In this document: one piece after another, positions 50,580-58,067 of the stretch
Numbering within the stretch: the first letter of the stretch is position 1
How the letters are laid out: the number at the start of each line of letters is the position of its first letter
From: Verrucomicrobiota bacterium
Lineage (GTDB): Bacteria; Verrucomicrobiota; Verrucomicrobiia; Limisphaerales; UBA8199
Direction of reading: 5' to 3'
DNA length: 64,000 nt
Assembly: GCA_003176045.1 (NCBI GenBank)
Contig: PSRM01000182.1
Location: 1 to 64,000, forward strand
Notes under the pieces: model-generated
What the model was told of the DNA's origin: nothing
The model's database searches: none
Seen by the model: only the letters and a program-made list of their open reading frames with translations
Translations under genes and position numbers: made by a program

Positions 50580-53461
50580 GGCGCGCGGTCCAAAGTCCAA
50601 AGTCCAAAGTCCAAAGTCCGAAGCCCGAAATCCGAAGCCCGAAATCCGAAGGGTCGAGCGTCGAGGGTCGAAGGTCGAGGGCGGAGACTACCTCGATTCG
50701 TAGCAGCCGAGATAACGAGGCTCCAATTTTTTTCGGCCTGCTGGGTTAAAAAATAACAGAGCCTCGTTACCTCGGCTGCTACGTGGGGGGCGATCGACGC
50801 TTGCTCCCGGCTGGCCGCTTGCTCACGCGCGCGGCTCTGTGCGCTGGCATTCTGCCGGCGAATAAGCTTCTGGACGCGGTGATTCTGCGAATCGGCGACG
50901 TAGAGGTTTCCGGCGGAGTCCAGGGCGATGCCCCAGGGGTTGCTGAACTCGCCGGGTTCTGCGCCGGGATGGCCGATGATTTCGATCGGCTGATCGTTGG
51001 CATCGAAAATTTGGATCCGGCCGTTGCCAAACTCGCAGATGTACTGGCGCCCGGAGGAGTCCACGCAAATGTCGTAGGGATAGCTCAATTCGCCTTTGCC
51101 CGCGCCAGCTTTGCCGTAGGCGCGGAGGAACTTGCCGTCGCTGGAGAAGATCTGGATGCGATGGTTGCAGGAGTCGGCTACGTAAAGGCGGTCCTCTGAG
51201 TCCACGCAGATCCCCTCGGCGCGGTTGAATTCGCCAGGGCCGGTGCCGGGATGGCCGAGGGAGAGGAGGGGCGAGGGGCGAGGGGCGGGGGACGGAGGTG
51301 AAACGTGTTGCGTATTGCGTATTGCGTGTTGCGTATTAGCTGACGCCTGTTCCGGACTTTTCGTGTCTTTCGTGACTTTCGTGGTTTGTAGATCGAATTT
51401 CTGTACGCGTTCGTTTTCGCCGTATTCACTGACAAACATTTCGCCGCGCGAATTGACGGCGACCGCGCGGGGCAACATGAATTGGCCGGGGCCGGTTCCG
51501 CGCTGGCCCCATTGGGCGACGAGTTTGCCGTCAGGCGAGAAATGGTTCACGCGCTGGTAATGCGGTTCGAGCACGATGATATTGCCGTCCGAATCGCGAC
51601 ACATGCCTTTGGGTTTGCCGAGGTCGGTTTGCGGCATTTGCCAGGAAAGGAGGAACGCGCCACTCGAAGAGAATTTTTGGACACGGCCGGTCATGTCGGC
51701 CACATAAAGATTGTCCTCGCGGTCAATGGCAACCGAACGCGGTTTGTTGAATTGACCCACACCGACGCCTCGCGAGCCAATGACTTCGACACGACTAAAG
51801 AGGCGGCTGCCGAGAGGGGTGGAGGCAGGGGACGAGGGGGAGCAGGAGGTAAGGGGGAGCGTGAGGAGCGTGAGGAGCGTGAGAGCGTGATGCGTGAAAC
51901 ATGAAACGTGAATCGTGAAATGTGACCCGATTTCGGCTTTTGGGCCTTGGACTGTGGACGGTGGACTGTGGACTGGCTTCCCCCTCGCCCCTCGACCCCC
52001 GACCCCCGGCCGGACTTTGGACACCACGGTCCACGCGATCAACGGCGCCAGCGCGAGGGCGAGCAGCGCCAGGCAAAGCGCGTTGACTTGTGCGTTGTGG
52101 CCGTAGTGGAGAAGGTTGAAGATGCGAAGGGACAGGGTTTCGCCGCCGGGCGGCACAACCAGGATCATCGTCTCAACGTCCCAGAGGCAGAGGAGGAATA
52201 TAATATACCAGGCCGCGGCCAGTTGGGGGCCGGTCTGCGGCCAATAGGCGTGCCGGAACATTTGGAGCCGTGAGGCGCCCTCGAGTCGGGCAGCGTCGGC
52301 GAGATCGCGGTCCACACTCGCGGTTGCGCTGGCCACGGCCGTCCAGCCCAAAGCCAGATAACGAATCACGAATGCCAGAATGACAATTCCGGCGCTCTGA
52401 TAAAAGAAAGACGTCCAGGAGTGATTAAACAGATGAATGAGCGCCAGGCCGGTCAGAACGCCGGGGAGGAGGAAGGGAAGCCAGAGAAGAAGGCGGAAGA
52501 ATGGGAGAGTGGGAGAGTGGGAGAGTGGGGGATGGAGCCGTCGGACCGATCGGGCCGGTTGGACAAATAGAGCAGAAAGAATAACTGCCGTAGCCGCGCT
52601 GGCCGCAAACCAGAACGAGTGGCCGAGCGCGTGCTGGCCACGGGCGGCGGCGAGGGCGCCGGGGAGTTCGGTCCAGGTGCGTTTCACTAGAATGAGCTGA
52701 AGCACGGGCAGGCCAACCGCAAAAAGACAGGTAGTGAGGGCAATAACACCGCTTGTCCAAAATAACGCGGGGCCAAGTTGACGTCGGATGAGGCGGGGCG
52801 AGACTGTTGGCTGAACGTGCGGCCAGGGGATGGAAGAGGGATTAAGATTAAGAGAAAGATTACGATTAAGATTAAGAAGAAGAAAAAGGAGCAATGGACC
52901 CAGAACCAGCGGCAGGCTCATGAGCAGCACACCCCATGTGTCGAAGGTGGTATTGAACCGGACCCACATTTCTGCGGGAAACACTTTGACCTGAAGGATG
53001 GCTGGCACAGCAAAGTTGTTGAGCGCCAAAACGAAAGTGAGAGTCGCGGCGATCACGATGGCGTTTCTGGCAAGGGGCACGAGGAGGCCGCGCAGCAAGT
53101 TCCAACCTGTGACAGCCATGTCGCTTTCAAGTTGGGCAGGTTCGAGTCGCTGCCAGGCCGCGCACGCCGCAAAAGTGGCAATGGGCCAAAGCAGGAGTGC
53201 GAGAATCCAGGCTGCCCCACCGAGGGAAAAAATGTTTAGCGGAACCCAGCGGCGCCATGCGCCGGTATCGCCGAGGAAATGAAGCCAGCAATTGGTCGCA
53301 ACGAATGGCGGCGTGGCCAGAGCGATTACGGCCAGAACCAGAAACAGCGCCCGCCATCGTCGGGGCAAGCCGGCAAGCCAGAGCGCTACTGCCAGACCGA
53401 TACCAACGGCGAGCACGGTGGCGAGCAGGCTGACGAGGACGCTGTTTTTTAAAAGGAGCAA
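50576..53461 (-). CDS. Fusion: iron(III)-type ABC permease joined to an NHL-repeat lipoprotein
   Basis: 961 residues from a TTG at 53461. Residues 1-490 are a two-domain FbpB-like ABC permease with about twelve helices and the coupling motif region LADAARLEGASRLQMFRHAYWPQTGPQL. From about 490 to 535 the chain is repeat-encoded (GARGKPVHSPPSTVQGPKAE, HFTIHVSCFTHHALTLLTLL). At LTLPLTSC540SPSSPA it resembles a complete lipoprotein signal with lipobox. Residues 550-900 are six NHL repeats (GVGVGQFNKPRSVAIDREDNLYVADMTGRVQKF; GTGPGEFNRAEGICVDSEDRLYVAD). The last 60 residues are translated palindrome (HVAAEVTRLCYFL) and CAAAGTC heptamers (FGFRASDFGLRTLDFGLWTL). It may be a natural fusion or two genes joined by loss of a stop. 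Confidence 0.8.
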   Translation of the reverse strand: MLLLKNSVLVSLLATVLAVGIGLAVALWLAGLPRRWRALFLVLAVIALATPPFVATNCWLHFLGDTGAWRRWVPLNIFSLGGAAWILALLLWPIATFAACAAWQRLEPAQLESDMAVTGWNLLRGLLVPLARNAIVIAATLTFVLALNNFAVPAILQVKVFPAEMWVRFNTTFDTWGVLLMSLPLVLGPLLLFLLLNLNRNLSLNLNPSSIPWPHVQPTVSPRLIRRQLGPALFWTSGVIALTTCLFAVGLPVLQLILVKRTWTELPGALAAARGQHALGHSFWFAASAATAVILSALFVQPARSVRRLHPPLSHSPTLPFFRLLLWLPFLLPGVLTGLALIHLFNHSWTSFFYQSAGIVILAFVIRYLALGWTAVASATASVDRDLADAARLEGASRLQMFRHAYWPQTGPQLAAAWYIIFLLCLWDVETMILVVPPGGETLSLRIFNLLHYGHNAQVNALCLALLALALAPLIAWTVVSKVRPGVGGRGARGKPVHSPPSTVQGPKAEIGSHFTIHVSCFTHHALTLLTLLTLPLTSCSPSSPASTPLGSRLFSRVEVIGSRGVGVGQFNKPRSVAIDREDNLYVADMTGRVQKFSSSGAFLLSWQMPQTDLGKPKGMCRDSDGNIIVLEPHYQRVNHFSPDGKLVAQWGQRGTGPGQFMLPRAVAVNSRGEMFVSEYGENERVQKFDLQTTKVTKDTKSPEQASANTQHAIRNTQHVSPPSPAPRPSPLLSLGHPGTGPGEFNRAEGICVDSEDRLYVADSCNHRIQIFSSDGKFLRAYGKAGAGKGELSYPYDICVDSSGRQYICEFGNGRIQIFDANDQPIEIIGHPGAEPGEFSNPWGIALDSAGNLYVADSQNHRVQKLIRRQNASAQSRAREQAASREQASIAPHVAAEVTRLCYFLTQQAEKNWSLVISAATNRGSLRPRPSTLDARPFGFRASDFGLRTLDFGLWTLDRAP
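50591..50681. repeat. Thirteen heptamers in one phase, changing sequence
   Basis: From 50591 without a break: CAAAGTC x4, CGAAGCC, CGAAATC, CGAAGCC, CGAAATC, CGAAGGG, TCGAGCG, TCGAGGG, TCGAAGG, TCGAGGG. The 7-bp phase holds while the unit drifts from CAAAGTC to TCGAGGG. It encodes the C-terminus of the permease-NHL protein. Confidence 0.9.
50700..50782. repeat. AGCCGAGGTAACGAGGCTC palindrome, copy 2 (inside a gene)
   Basis: Arms GCAGCCGAGATAACGAGGCTC and GAGCCTCGTTACCTCGGCTGC flank a T/A-rich centre, as in copy 1 at 33084-33168. Here it is translated as HVAAEVTRLCYFLTQQAEKN in the permease-NHL protein. Confidence 0.8.
51263..52526. repeat. Cluster of short tandem arrays in the permease-NHL gene
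   Basis: 51263-51290 (GAGGGGC); 51304-51338 (CGTGTTG, CGTATTG x2, CGTGTTG, CGTATTA); 51358-51385 (TTTCGTGNN, period 9); 51857-51883 (GAGCGTGAG, period 9) running into TGAAACG-type heptamers to about 51925; 51948-51975 (TTGGACT, GTGGACG, GTGGACT x2); 51982-52009 (CCCTCGC, CCCTCGA, CCCCCGA, CCCCCGG); 52503-52526 (GGGAGAGT x3). The arrays between 51857 and 52009 encode the linker that joins the permease to the NHL part. Confidence 0.85.
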
Positions 53462-53548
53462 GGGGAATTTATGATTTATGAATTATGATTTATGATTTTT
53501 GTAAACAAAAAGGGGTTGGTGGTTGGTGTTTGCAAAGTGATTGCTCCT

Positions 53549-54682
53549 TCATCGCAAGAAAATCTCGTTGAGTTTGGTCGTGGTGGAATCCAAATCGCGC
53601 AGGAGCGCGGGCCAATCAGGGGTGAGCGTTGGCGCGGCGGCGTCTTGGAGTGCGCCAGTCCTCTGGCGCTTTTGTTTCGCTTCGGAACTCTCAGCCAAAG
53701 CGCTCCCGATAGATCGGGAGCGCACTCCAAAAGCTTCGCCAGTCTGGCCGCTCAAGTCCTCCAAAGCGCCGACTGATACAAGGCCCTGCACGATCTTCGG
53801 CTGTTGAAGGTAATCGAACAGGCGCCGGGCGGAATCGGGATGCGGAGCGTTGCGGACGAGGGCGACGGTGTTTGGGATGAGCAAGGTTTCTGAAGTGATG
53901 GGCAGCGGGATTATCGGTAAGCCGTTATGTTGGCCTTCGGCGATGTCATCGGAATCTGTGAGGCCGATCCAGGCTTCGCCACGTCCGACCAACTTTACGA
54001 CCACGGAGTTGCCGTCCACAAGGAAGGGTTTATTCGCAGCTAGTGCGCGGCACCAGGTTTGCCAGGACTGGTCGCCCCAAAGCTGTCGCAAAGCATGAAA
54101 ATGGGTGGCGGTGGTGCCGAATTGAGGATAGGCAAGGGCCACTTTACCGCGCCAGGCGGTGTTGGTGAGTTCCAGCAGTGAGTGCGGGGCTGAAGCGAGA
54201 GACAGATGGTTTGTGTTGATGACAATCCGGCGGCTGCGATGGCCGAAGGCAGCCCAACCGTCCGGAGCGCGGACAGCCTTGTCCGCGCCGGGAATGCCAA
54301 AGATATTCTGCGCCGCCAATTGCCGGGTCCGCATTTCTTCGTTGCCCCAAAAGACGTCGCATTGCGGATGATTGCGCTCGGCGAGCAGGCGATTGGCCAA
54401 GCCCACGGTTTTTACAGCTTCGTTATCATAGACGGCACGGACCTTGATGCCGGTTTCCTTTTCGAAGTCCTGGAAGATGGGTTCCGCATAAACCTGGTCC
54501 TGGGCGCAGTAGGCGATGACGAAGCCAGATCCCATTGAGAAGCTGACCAGCGAGAGAACAAGAGTAAGCACGATTACCAAACCAACGCCGATAATAAGTC
54601 CCCAGAAAGACGTCATCTCTCGTTGAGTGAATTCATCTTTCGGCCAGTTATAATCTTTAGCTTGGTTCTCCTGTTGGCTCAT
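53549..54682 (-). CDS. Iron(III)-type ABC transporter substrate-binding protein
   Basis: 377 residues. An N-terminal cytoplasmic stretch and one membrane anchor (FWGLIIGVGLVIVLTLVLSLVSF) replace a cleavable signal. The rest is a family 1 solute-binding protein like FbpA/FutA: VIAYCAQDQVYAEPIFQDFEKETGIKVRAVYDNEAVKTVGLANRLLAERNHPQCDVFWGNE, AWRGKVALAYPQFGTTATHFHALRQLWG, GEAWIGLTDSDDIAEG, NTVALVRNAPHPDSARRLFDYL. Two in-frame repeat insertions are seen: [12 protein letters not shown] (mini-palindrome, 54264-54288) and near the C-terminus FGVRSRSIGSALAESSEAKQKRQRTGALQDAA (palindrome, 53644-53733). It should feed the permease encoded next. No ATPase gene is adjacent. Confidence 0.85.
   Translation of the reverse strand: MSQQENQAKDYNWPKDEFTQREMTSFWGLIIGVGLVIVLTLVLSLVSFSMGSGFVIAYCAQDQVYAEPIFQDFEKETGIKVRAVYDNEAVKTVGLANRLLAERNHPQCDVFWGNEEMRTRQLAAQNIFGIPGADKAVRAPDGWAAFGHRSRRIVINTNHLSLASAPHSLLELTNTAWRGKVALAYPQFGTTATHFHALRQLWGDQSWQTWCRALAANKPFLVDGNSVVVKLVGRGEAWIGLTDSDDIAEGQHNGLPIIPLPITSETLLIPNTVALVRNAPHPDSARRLFDYLQQPKIVQGLVSVGALEDLSGQTGEAFGVRSRSIGSALAESSEAKQKRQRTGALQDAAAPTLTPDWPALLRDLDSTTTKLNEIFLR
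53644..53733. repeat. TTGGAGTGCGC palindromic element, copy 3 (inside a gene)
   Basis: CTTGGAGTGCGC (53644-53655) and GCGCACTCCAAAAG (53720-53733) flank further hairpins (GCGCCAGTCCTCTGGCGC; CGCTCCCGATAGATCGGGAGCG). The element is translated in-frame as about 30 extra residues near the C-terminus of the ABC binding protein. Confidence 0.75.
54264..54288. repeat. GCGGACA/TGTCCGC mini-palindrome inside the ABC binding-protein gene
   Basis: GGAGC followed by GCGGACAGCCTTGTCCGC, identical in sequence to the purL copy read from the other strand. It encodes [11 protein letters not shown] in an otherwise conserved stretch of the binding protein. Confidence 0.8.
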
Positions 54683-54741
54683 TTCGCCGAAATTGCAAAT
54701 TGAAAATTGACCGGACCGAGCCGTGTGGCGGCACGCTGAAA

Positions 54742-54909
54742 GTAGCCGTGGGCTTCAGCCCACGGATAGATGGACCAAATCGCCGGAGCGTCGCGGAGCG
54801 ACGCTTGAAAATGCGGGTATGCGGTCAGCGGGAAGAACGCTTCAAGCGTCGCTAACGCGACGCAAAAATCCTCCTCCGTCCCGTACCGTGGGCTCAAGCC
54901 CACGGCTAC
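54742..54909. repeat. Nested palindromic element, 24-bp outer arms
   Basis: Outer arms with CCGTGGGCTTCAGCCCACGG (54742-54765) and its complement (54886-54909), one mismatch over 24 bp. Inner arms are GCGTCGCGGAGCGACGCTTG.. (54788-54809) and ..CAAGCGTCGCTAACGCGACG. (54841-54863). It fills the gap between the BatA-like gene and the ABC binding-protein gene. The track ORF 54679-54963 is its translation. Confidence 0.75.
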
Positions 54910-54960
54910 CTTCACGCCATCGCTACGCGATGCCACCATACGGCCTCTCCGCTCGTAAAT

Positions 54961-54981
54961 CATAAATCATAAATCATAAAT
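54961..54981. repeat. CATAAAT heptamer array
   Basis: Three perfect units CATAAAT preceded by CGTAAAT in the same phase (54954-54960). It lies just downstream of the BatA-like gene stop. The complementary ATTTATG motif is clustered near 53465-53505. Confidence 0.75.
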
Positions 54982-54986
54982 TCCGC

Positions 54987-56822
54987 TCAAGCGGTCCTTC
55001 GATGGTAATACCACCACTCCACCGCCAGCACGACCAATGCGATGGCGGCGATGGTGCGCCACAATTCCATGTTTGCCCGCTGAAGCGTGGTCGCCTCCAC
55101 GGTGGTGTATTTGCCCAGATGCAAATTTTCCCGTGGTCGAATATTGCTTTCGGCGGCATCAAGCAGGTTGACGCAAAAAGCGGTGTCGTTGGTGCCGACA
55201 TGAAGGCGATAGATGCCTTGCTTCAAGGTGTCGCCAAAAACCAGTTCGTTGGCATTGGAATTGAGCGGGATGGTCCTGGTCTCGCCGCCGGGCAAGGTGA
55301 TTTGGGCGCTGCGCTCCGGTTGGGTGAGGGCAAGACGGAAGGGATCACCGGCTTTGACAAGCAGTTGGCTGGTTTTGGTGGTGGCGGGGTTGAGCCATTC
55401 GACGGCATTGGCGATGAAGATGGGATACGAGACACGCAACGGCCAGTTGCTCTGGAGCGTGTCGAAACCGATCCATATAATGCGCTGACGGCCAAACTCA
55501 CCGGCCAGAACCAATGGGTTCTGCGGCGCCTCGACCAATGCGATGGCCCAGGTCGGAAGTTTTGCGGTAAGGCTTTCGGCTACCTGCACGTTGTCGAATC
55601 CCGCATAGCGCAGGAGCGGGTGGGCCGTTTTCCATTCGACGATCGCCGGCGCCTCGATGCGGGTGATATTTTCCAGCCAATTGGTGTTCACCACATGAAT
55701 CGCCAGCATATTGCCTTTGGGCCAAACCGTGGGGGTGATGTCATCGAGCACCACGAAATCGAATTCGCCGGCTTCGTCCGCAAGGTTGTTGGCTGTGCGC
55801 AGTTCAACGCCGGCAGCCGCGCGCAGAGCTTTTTCCAGAAACCGGTTGCCTCGCGAGACAAGAAGGACTTTTATGGGTTTGGGCAACAGGCTAACAATCG
55901 AGGCGCGATCATCGGCTCCCAGATCGTCTTTTGAAGTGAGGCGCGCGGTAAACACGCCGTCGTGGGGTTGCGAGGCCACAAAAGCCTGCGGTGCCAGTTC
56001 GCCAGGGCCGAGCGTCAGCGCCCGAGTGTCGAGCAATTGATCATCGAACAGCAATTGGATTTCCGTAGCGACGCTGTTGCTGGAGAAATTTTGGACGTTG
56101 GCATACACCGCGCGTTGGCGAGCGTCATCAGGATTGGCCCGAACGTCGAGCGCCGTGATGCCGATGTTATTGGCGTCCTGCCCAATGCGATGAAAAATGA
56201 GCGGCAGCGCCCGGTTTTCGAACTCGTTCAGGTCCGGAACCGCGCCGTCGGAGAACAGATGGATTTGGGCGTCCTTTTGATCGCGCACGAGCGACTCGGC
56301 CATTTTGAGCGCGGGCACCAGGCGTGTGGGAGAATCGGAACACATGCACTCCTTCAATGCGCGGCGCAGTGCAGTTTTGTCGCCGGTGGCGGACTGTTTG
56401 ACTTCGGTGTTTGCGCCGGCCTGGAGGATGACCATTTGGTCAGTATCGGCCAGGCTATCAATCCACTGCAAGGCTTCGGTGCGCGCTTTTTCGAACCGGT
56501 TCGGTTTTTCGTCCGTGGCCTGCATGGAGGCCGAGGCATCCAAAATGATCACGCGCAATTGTGCGGGTTTGGCTTTGGTTGGGAAAAACGGCCGGCTCAG
56601 CGCCAGCACGGCGAACAGCAGAAGGAGGATTTGGAGGATGAGCAGCCAGTTCTTGCGCAGCTTTTGAAACGGCGCGCTGGCCTGGGTGTCTGAGAGGAAG
56701 CGTTGCCAAAGGAGCGTGCTGGAGACCAGCTTGATGACGCGCTTGCGCTTCAGGAGATAAAAGACCACCACCACCGGGATGGTGGCAGCGAACGCGAAGG
56801 CGGCTGGCGCTAAGAAGTGCAT
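54987..56822 (-). CDS. BatA/VWA-domain membrane protein
   Basis: 611 residues. The N-terminal BatA region (HFLAPAAFAFAATIPVVVVFYLLKRKRVIKLVSSTLLWQRFL) and a second helix (NWLLILQILLLLFAVLALSRPFF) precede a VWA domain: LRVIILDASASMQATDE (MIDAS DxSxS), SLADTDQMVILQAGANTEV, QIHLFSDGAVPDL. A long beta-rich extracytoplasmic part follows, with LVEAPQNPLVLAGEFGRQRIIWIGFDTLQSNWPLRVSYPIFIANAVEWL, typical of these Bat proteins. A C-terminal helix (IAAIALVVLAVEWWYY) ends the protein. With MoxR and DUF58 encoded upstream it belongs to a MoxR/VWA chaperone-like system, whose client is unknown. Confidence 0.9.
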   Translation of the reverse strand: MHFLAPAAFAFAATIPVVVVFYLLKRKRVIKLVSSTLLWQRFLSDTQASAPFQKLRKNWLLILQILLLLFAVLALSRPFFPTKAKPAQLRVIILDASASMQATDEKPNRFEKARTEALQWIDSLADTDQMVILQAGANTEVKQSATGDKTALRRALKECMCSDSPTRLVPALKMAESLVRDQKDAQIHLFSDGAVPDLNEFENRALPLIFHRIGQDANNIGITALDVRANPDDARQRAVYANVQNFSSNSVATEIQLLFDDQLLDTRALTLGPGELAPQAFVASQPHDGVFTARLTSKDDLGADDRASIVSLLPKPIKVLLVSRGNRFLEKALRAAAGVELRTANNLADEAGEFDFVVLDDITPTVWPKGNMLAIHVVNTNWLENITRIEAPAIVEWKTAHPLLRYAGFDNVQVAESLTAKLPTWAIALVEAPQNPLVLAGEFGRQRIIWIGFDTLQSNWPLRVSYPIFIANAVEWLNPATTKTSQLLVKAGDPFRLALTQPERSAQITLPGGETRTIPLNSNANELVFGDTLKQGIYRLHVGTNDTAFCVNLLDAAESNIRPRENLHLGKYTTVEATTLQRANMELWRTIAAIALVVLAVEWWYYHRRTA

Positions 56823-56842
56823 GACGAGCTTGTTTTATGTCA

Positions 56843-56878
56843 GACCGGTCGGACCGGTCGGACCGGTCGGACCGGTCG
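56843..56878. repeat. GACCGGTCG array, period 9, 4 units
   Basis: Four perfect copies of GACCGGTCG between the DUF58 gene stop (56897) and the BatA-like start (56822). The unit is itself nearly palindromic, so the array can fold in several registers. It sits in the ribosome-binding region of the downstream gene. Confidence 0.9.
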
Positions 56879-56896
56879 GACGAAATTTCCTGGAGT

Positions 56897-57868
56897 TTAT
56901 GACCATACCTCGGCTTTTCTAAGCTGCCTTAAAAGCAGTTCCTCCAGCGCCGTGTTCGAGCTTGCCGTGAAAAAATTAATCCCTCTTTTTTGGCAAAACT
57001 CGCGCATGCGTTGGAGATAATTCTGCACGGCTTGCACATAGGCTTTCATGCGGTAGCGGCCGAAGGTCACCTCCTGGACTGCGCCCGTCTCGGAATCCAC
57101 CAGGCGCAGGTCGCCGAAGGTGGAAGGGGAAAGTTCCTCGGGCGCGAGGATTTGCACGATGTCCACCTGGAAGCCGCGTCCAACCAGGGCGTTGAGGCCG
57201 GACTCGTAACCTGCCGGGTCGAGAAAATCGCTCAGCACAACGGCCAGGCCTGCCTGGCGGGCCTCCAGCGCGCCGCGACGAAGCGCTTCGTTCAAATCGG
57301 CCGGGCCTCCCGCGGTGAGCGCGGTAATGTTTTGAAAAAAAGAAAGCGCAGACTTTTTTCCTCGCACTGAACGCAGAGCGCCGCGGGCGGCCAGTTCGGC
57401 CGTTTGTGACGCAGCATCGGCCGGACGTGGCGCGTATTGCGTGTTGCGTGTTGCGTGATCAGGAGAGCGGCGGTTTTCGAGCGAAGGAAAGGGAATGATG
57501 CTCACTCGATCAAAGCCGCAGAGCGCCACGTATCCTATGGCCGCGGCGACCCGGCGCGCGAAATCGAATTTACGAGGCTCACCAAACGTCATGGACTCGC
57601 TGGCATCGAGAAAAATCCGCACGGGCAGCTCACGTTCTTCCTCGTAGAGCTTTAGAAAGAGCCGTTCCAAACGGCCATAGAGGTTCCAATCGAGATAACG
57701 AAAATCGTCGCCGTGAACATACGTACGATAGTCCGCGAACTCGACGGATTGGCCCCGCGCGCGGCTGCGTCGTTCGCCGCGGGACGAACTCTTGGCCCGG
57801 CGAGCCGCGAGCAGTTGGAATTGCTCGAGGCGGCGAAGGAGTTCGGGGGTGAGGAGGGGGTTGGGCAT
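56897..57868 (-). CDS. DUF58-domain protein of the MoxR system
   Basis: 323 residues. The DUF58 core is clear: SVEFADYRTYVHGDDFRYLDWNLYGRLERLFLKLYEEERELPVRIFLDASESMTFGEPRKFDFARRVAAAIGYVALCGFDRVSIIPF, a VWA-like fold with DASESM. The C-terminal part is DFLDPAGYESGLNALVGRGFQVDIVQILAPEELSP. DUF58 proteins are encoded next to MoxR ATPases and act with them on unknown targets. A segment of about 40 residues in the middle (RRSPDHATRNTQYAPRPADAASQTAELAARG) is extra and partly encoded by CGTATTG heptamers (57433-57460). Operon order is MoxR, DUF58, BatA-VWA. Confidence 0.9.
   Translation of the reverse strand: MPNPLLTPELLRRLEQFQLLAARRAKSSSRGERRSRARGQSVEFADYRTYVHGDDFRYLDWNLYGRLERLFLKLYEEERELPVRIFLDASESMTFGEPRKFDFARRVAAAIGYVALCGFDRVSIIPFPSLENRRSPDHATRNTQYAPRPADAASQTAELAARGALRSVRGKKSALSFFQNITALTAGGPADLNEALRRGALEARQAGLAVVLSDFLDPAGYESGLNALVGRGFQVDIVQILAPEELSPSTFGDLRLVDSETGAVQEVTFGRYRMKAYVQAVQNYLQRMREFCQKRGINFFTASSNTALEELLLRQLRKAEVWS
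57433..57460. repeat. CGTATTG heptamer array inside the DUF58 gene
   Basis: CGTATTG, CGTGTTG, CGTGTTG, CGTGATC in one phase, encoding HATRNTQYA. The same unit occurs in the permease-NHL gene (51304-51338) and, degenerate, in purL (39948-39975). Confidence 0.85.
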
Positions 57869-57886
57869 CTAATTGGTCTTGCTCTT

Positions 57887-58067
57887 AATCTTTTCTCTTA
57901 CTCTTAATCTTAATCTTAATCTACGAAGTCACGAGTTTTACGCAGGAAAGGATTAAGATTAAGAGAAAGATTAAGATTAAGAATCTACGGCCAGCTCCCA
58001 AATTAACCAACCAGCCCATTCACCCATTTAACTCATTTAACCTATTTAACTTATTTAACTTATTTAA
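57887..58067. repeat. CTTAAT arrays and TTAAATAGG-type period-9 array between DUF58 and moxR
   Basis: 57887-57922 carries CTCTTAATCTTAATCTTAAT and 57951-57983 its complement ATTAAGATTAAGAGAAAGAT, so these two form an inverted pair. 58023-58067 carries five 9-bp units CCCATTTAA, CTCATTTAA, CCTATTTAA, CTTATTTAA, CTTATTTAA running up to the moxR stop. Related ATTAAG arrays lie near 52842-52885 and 61703-61740. Confidence 0.8.

Noticed and set aside
50591-50681. Possible CRISPR array (regularly spaced repeats)
   Set aside because: The units are contiguous 7-mers with no spacers, and no cas genes are present anywhere in the window.
54679-54963. 94-residue ORF between the VWA gene and the ABC binding-protein gene
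   Set aside because: It is a read-through of the nested palindrome 54742-54909 and has no protein-like pattern apart from that.
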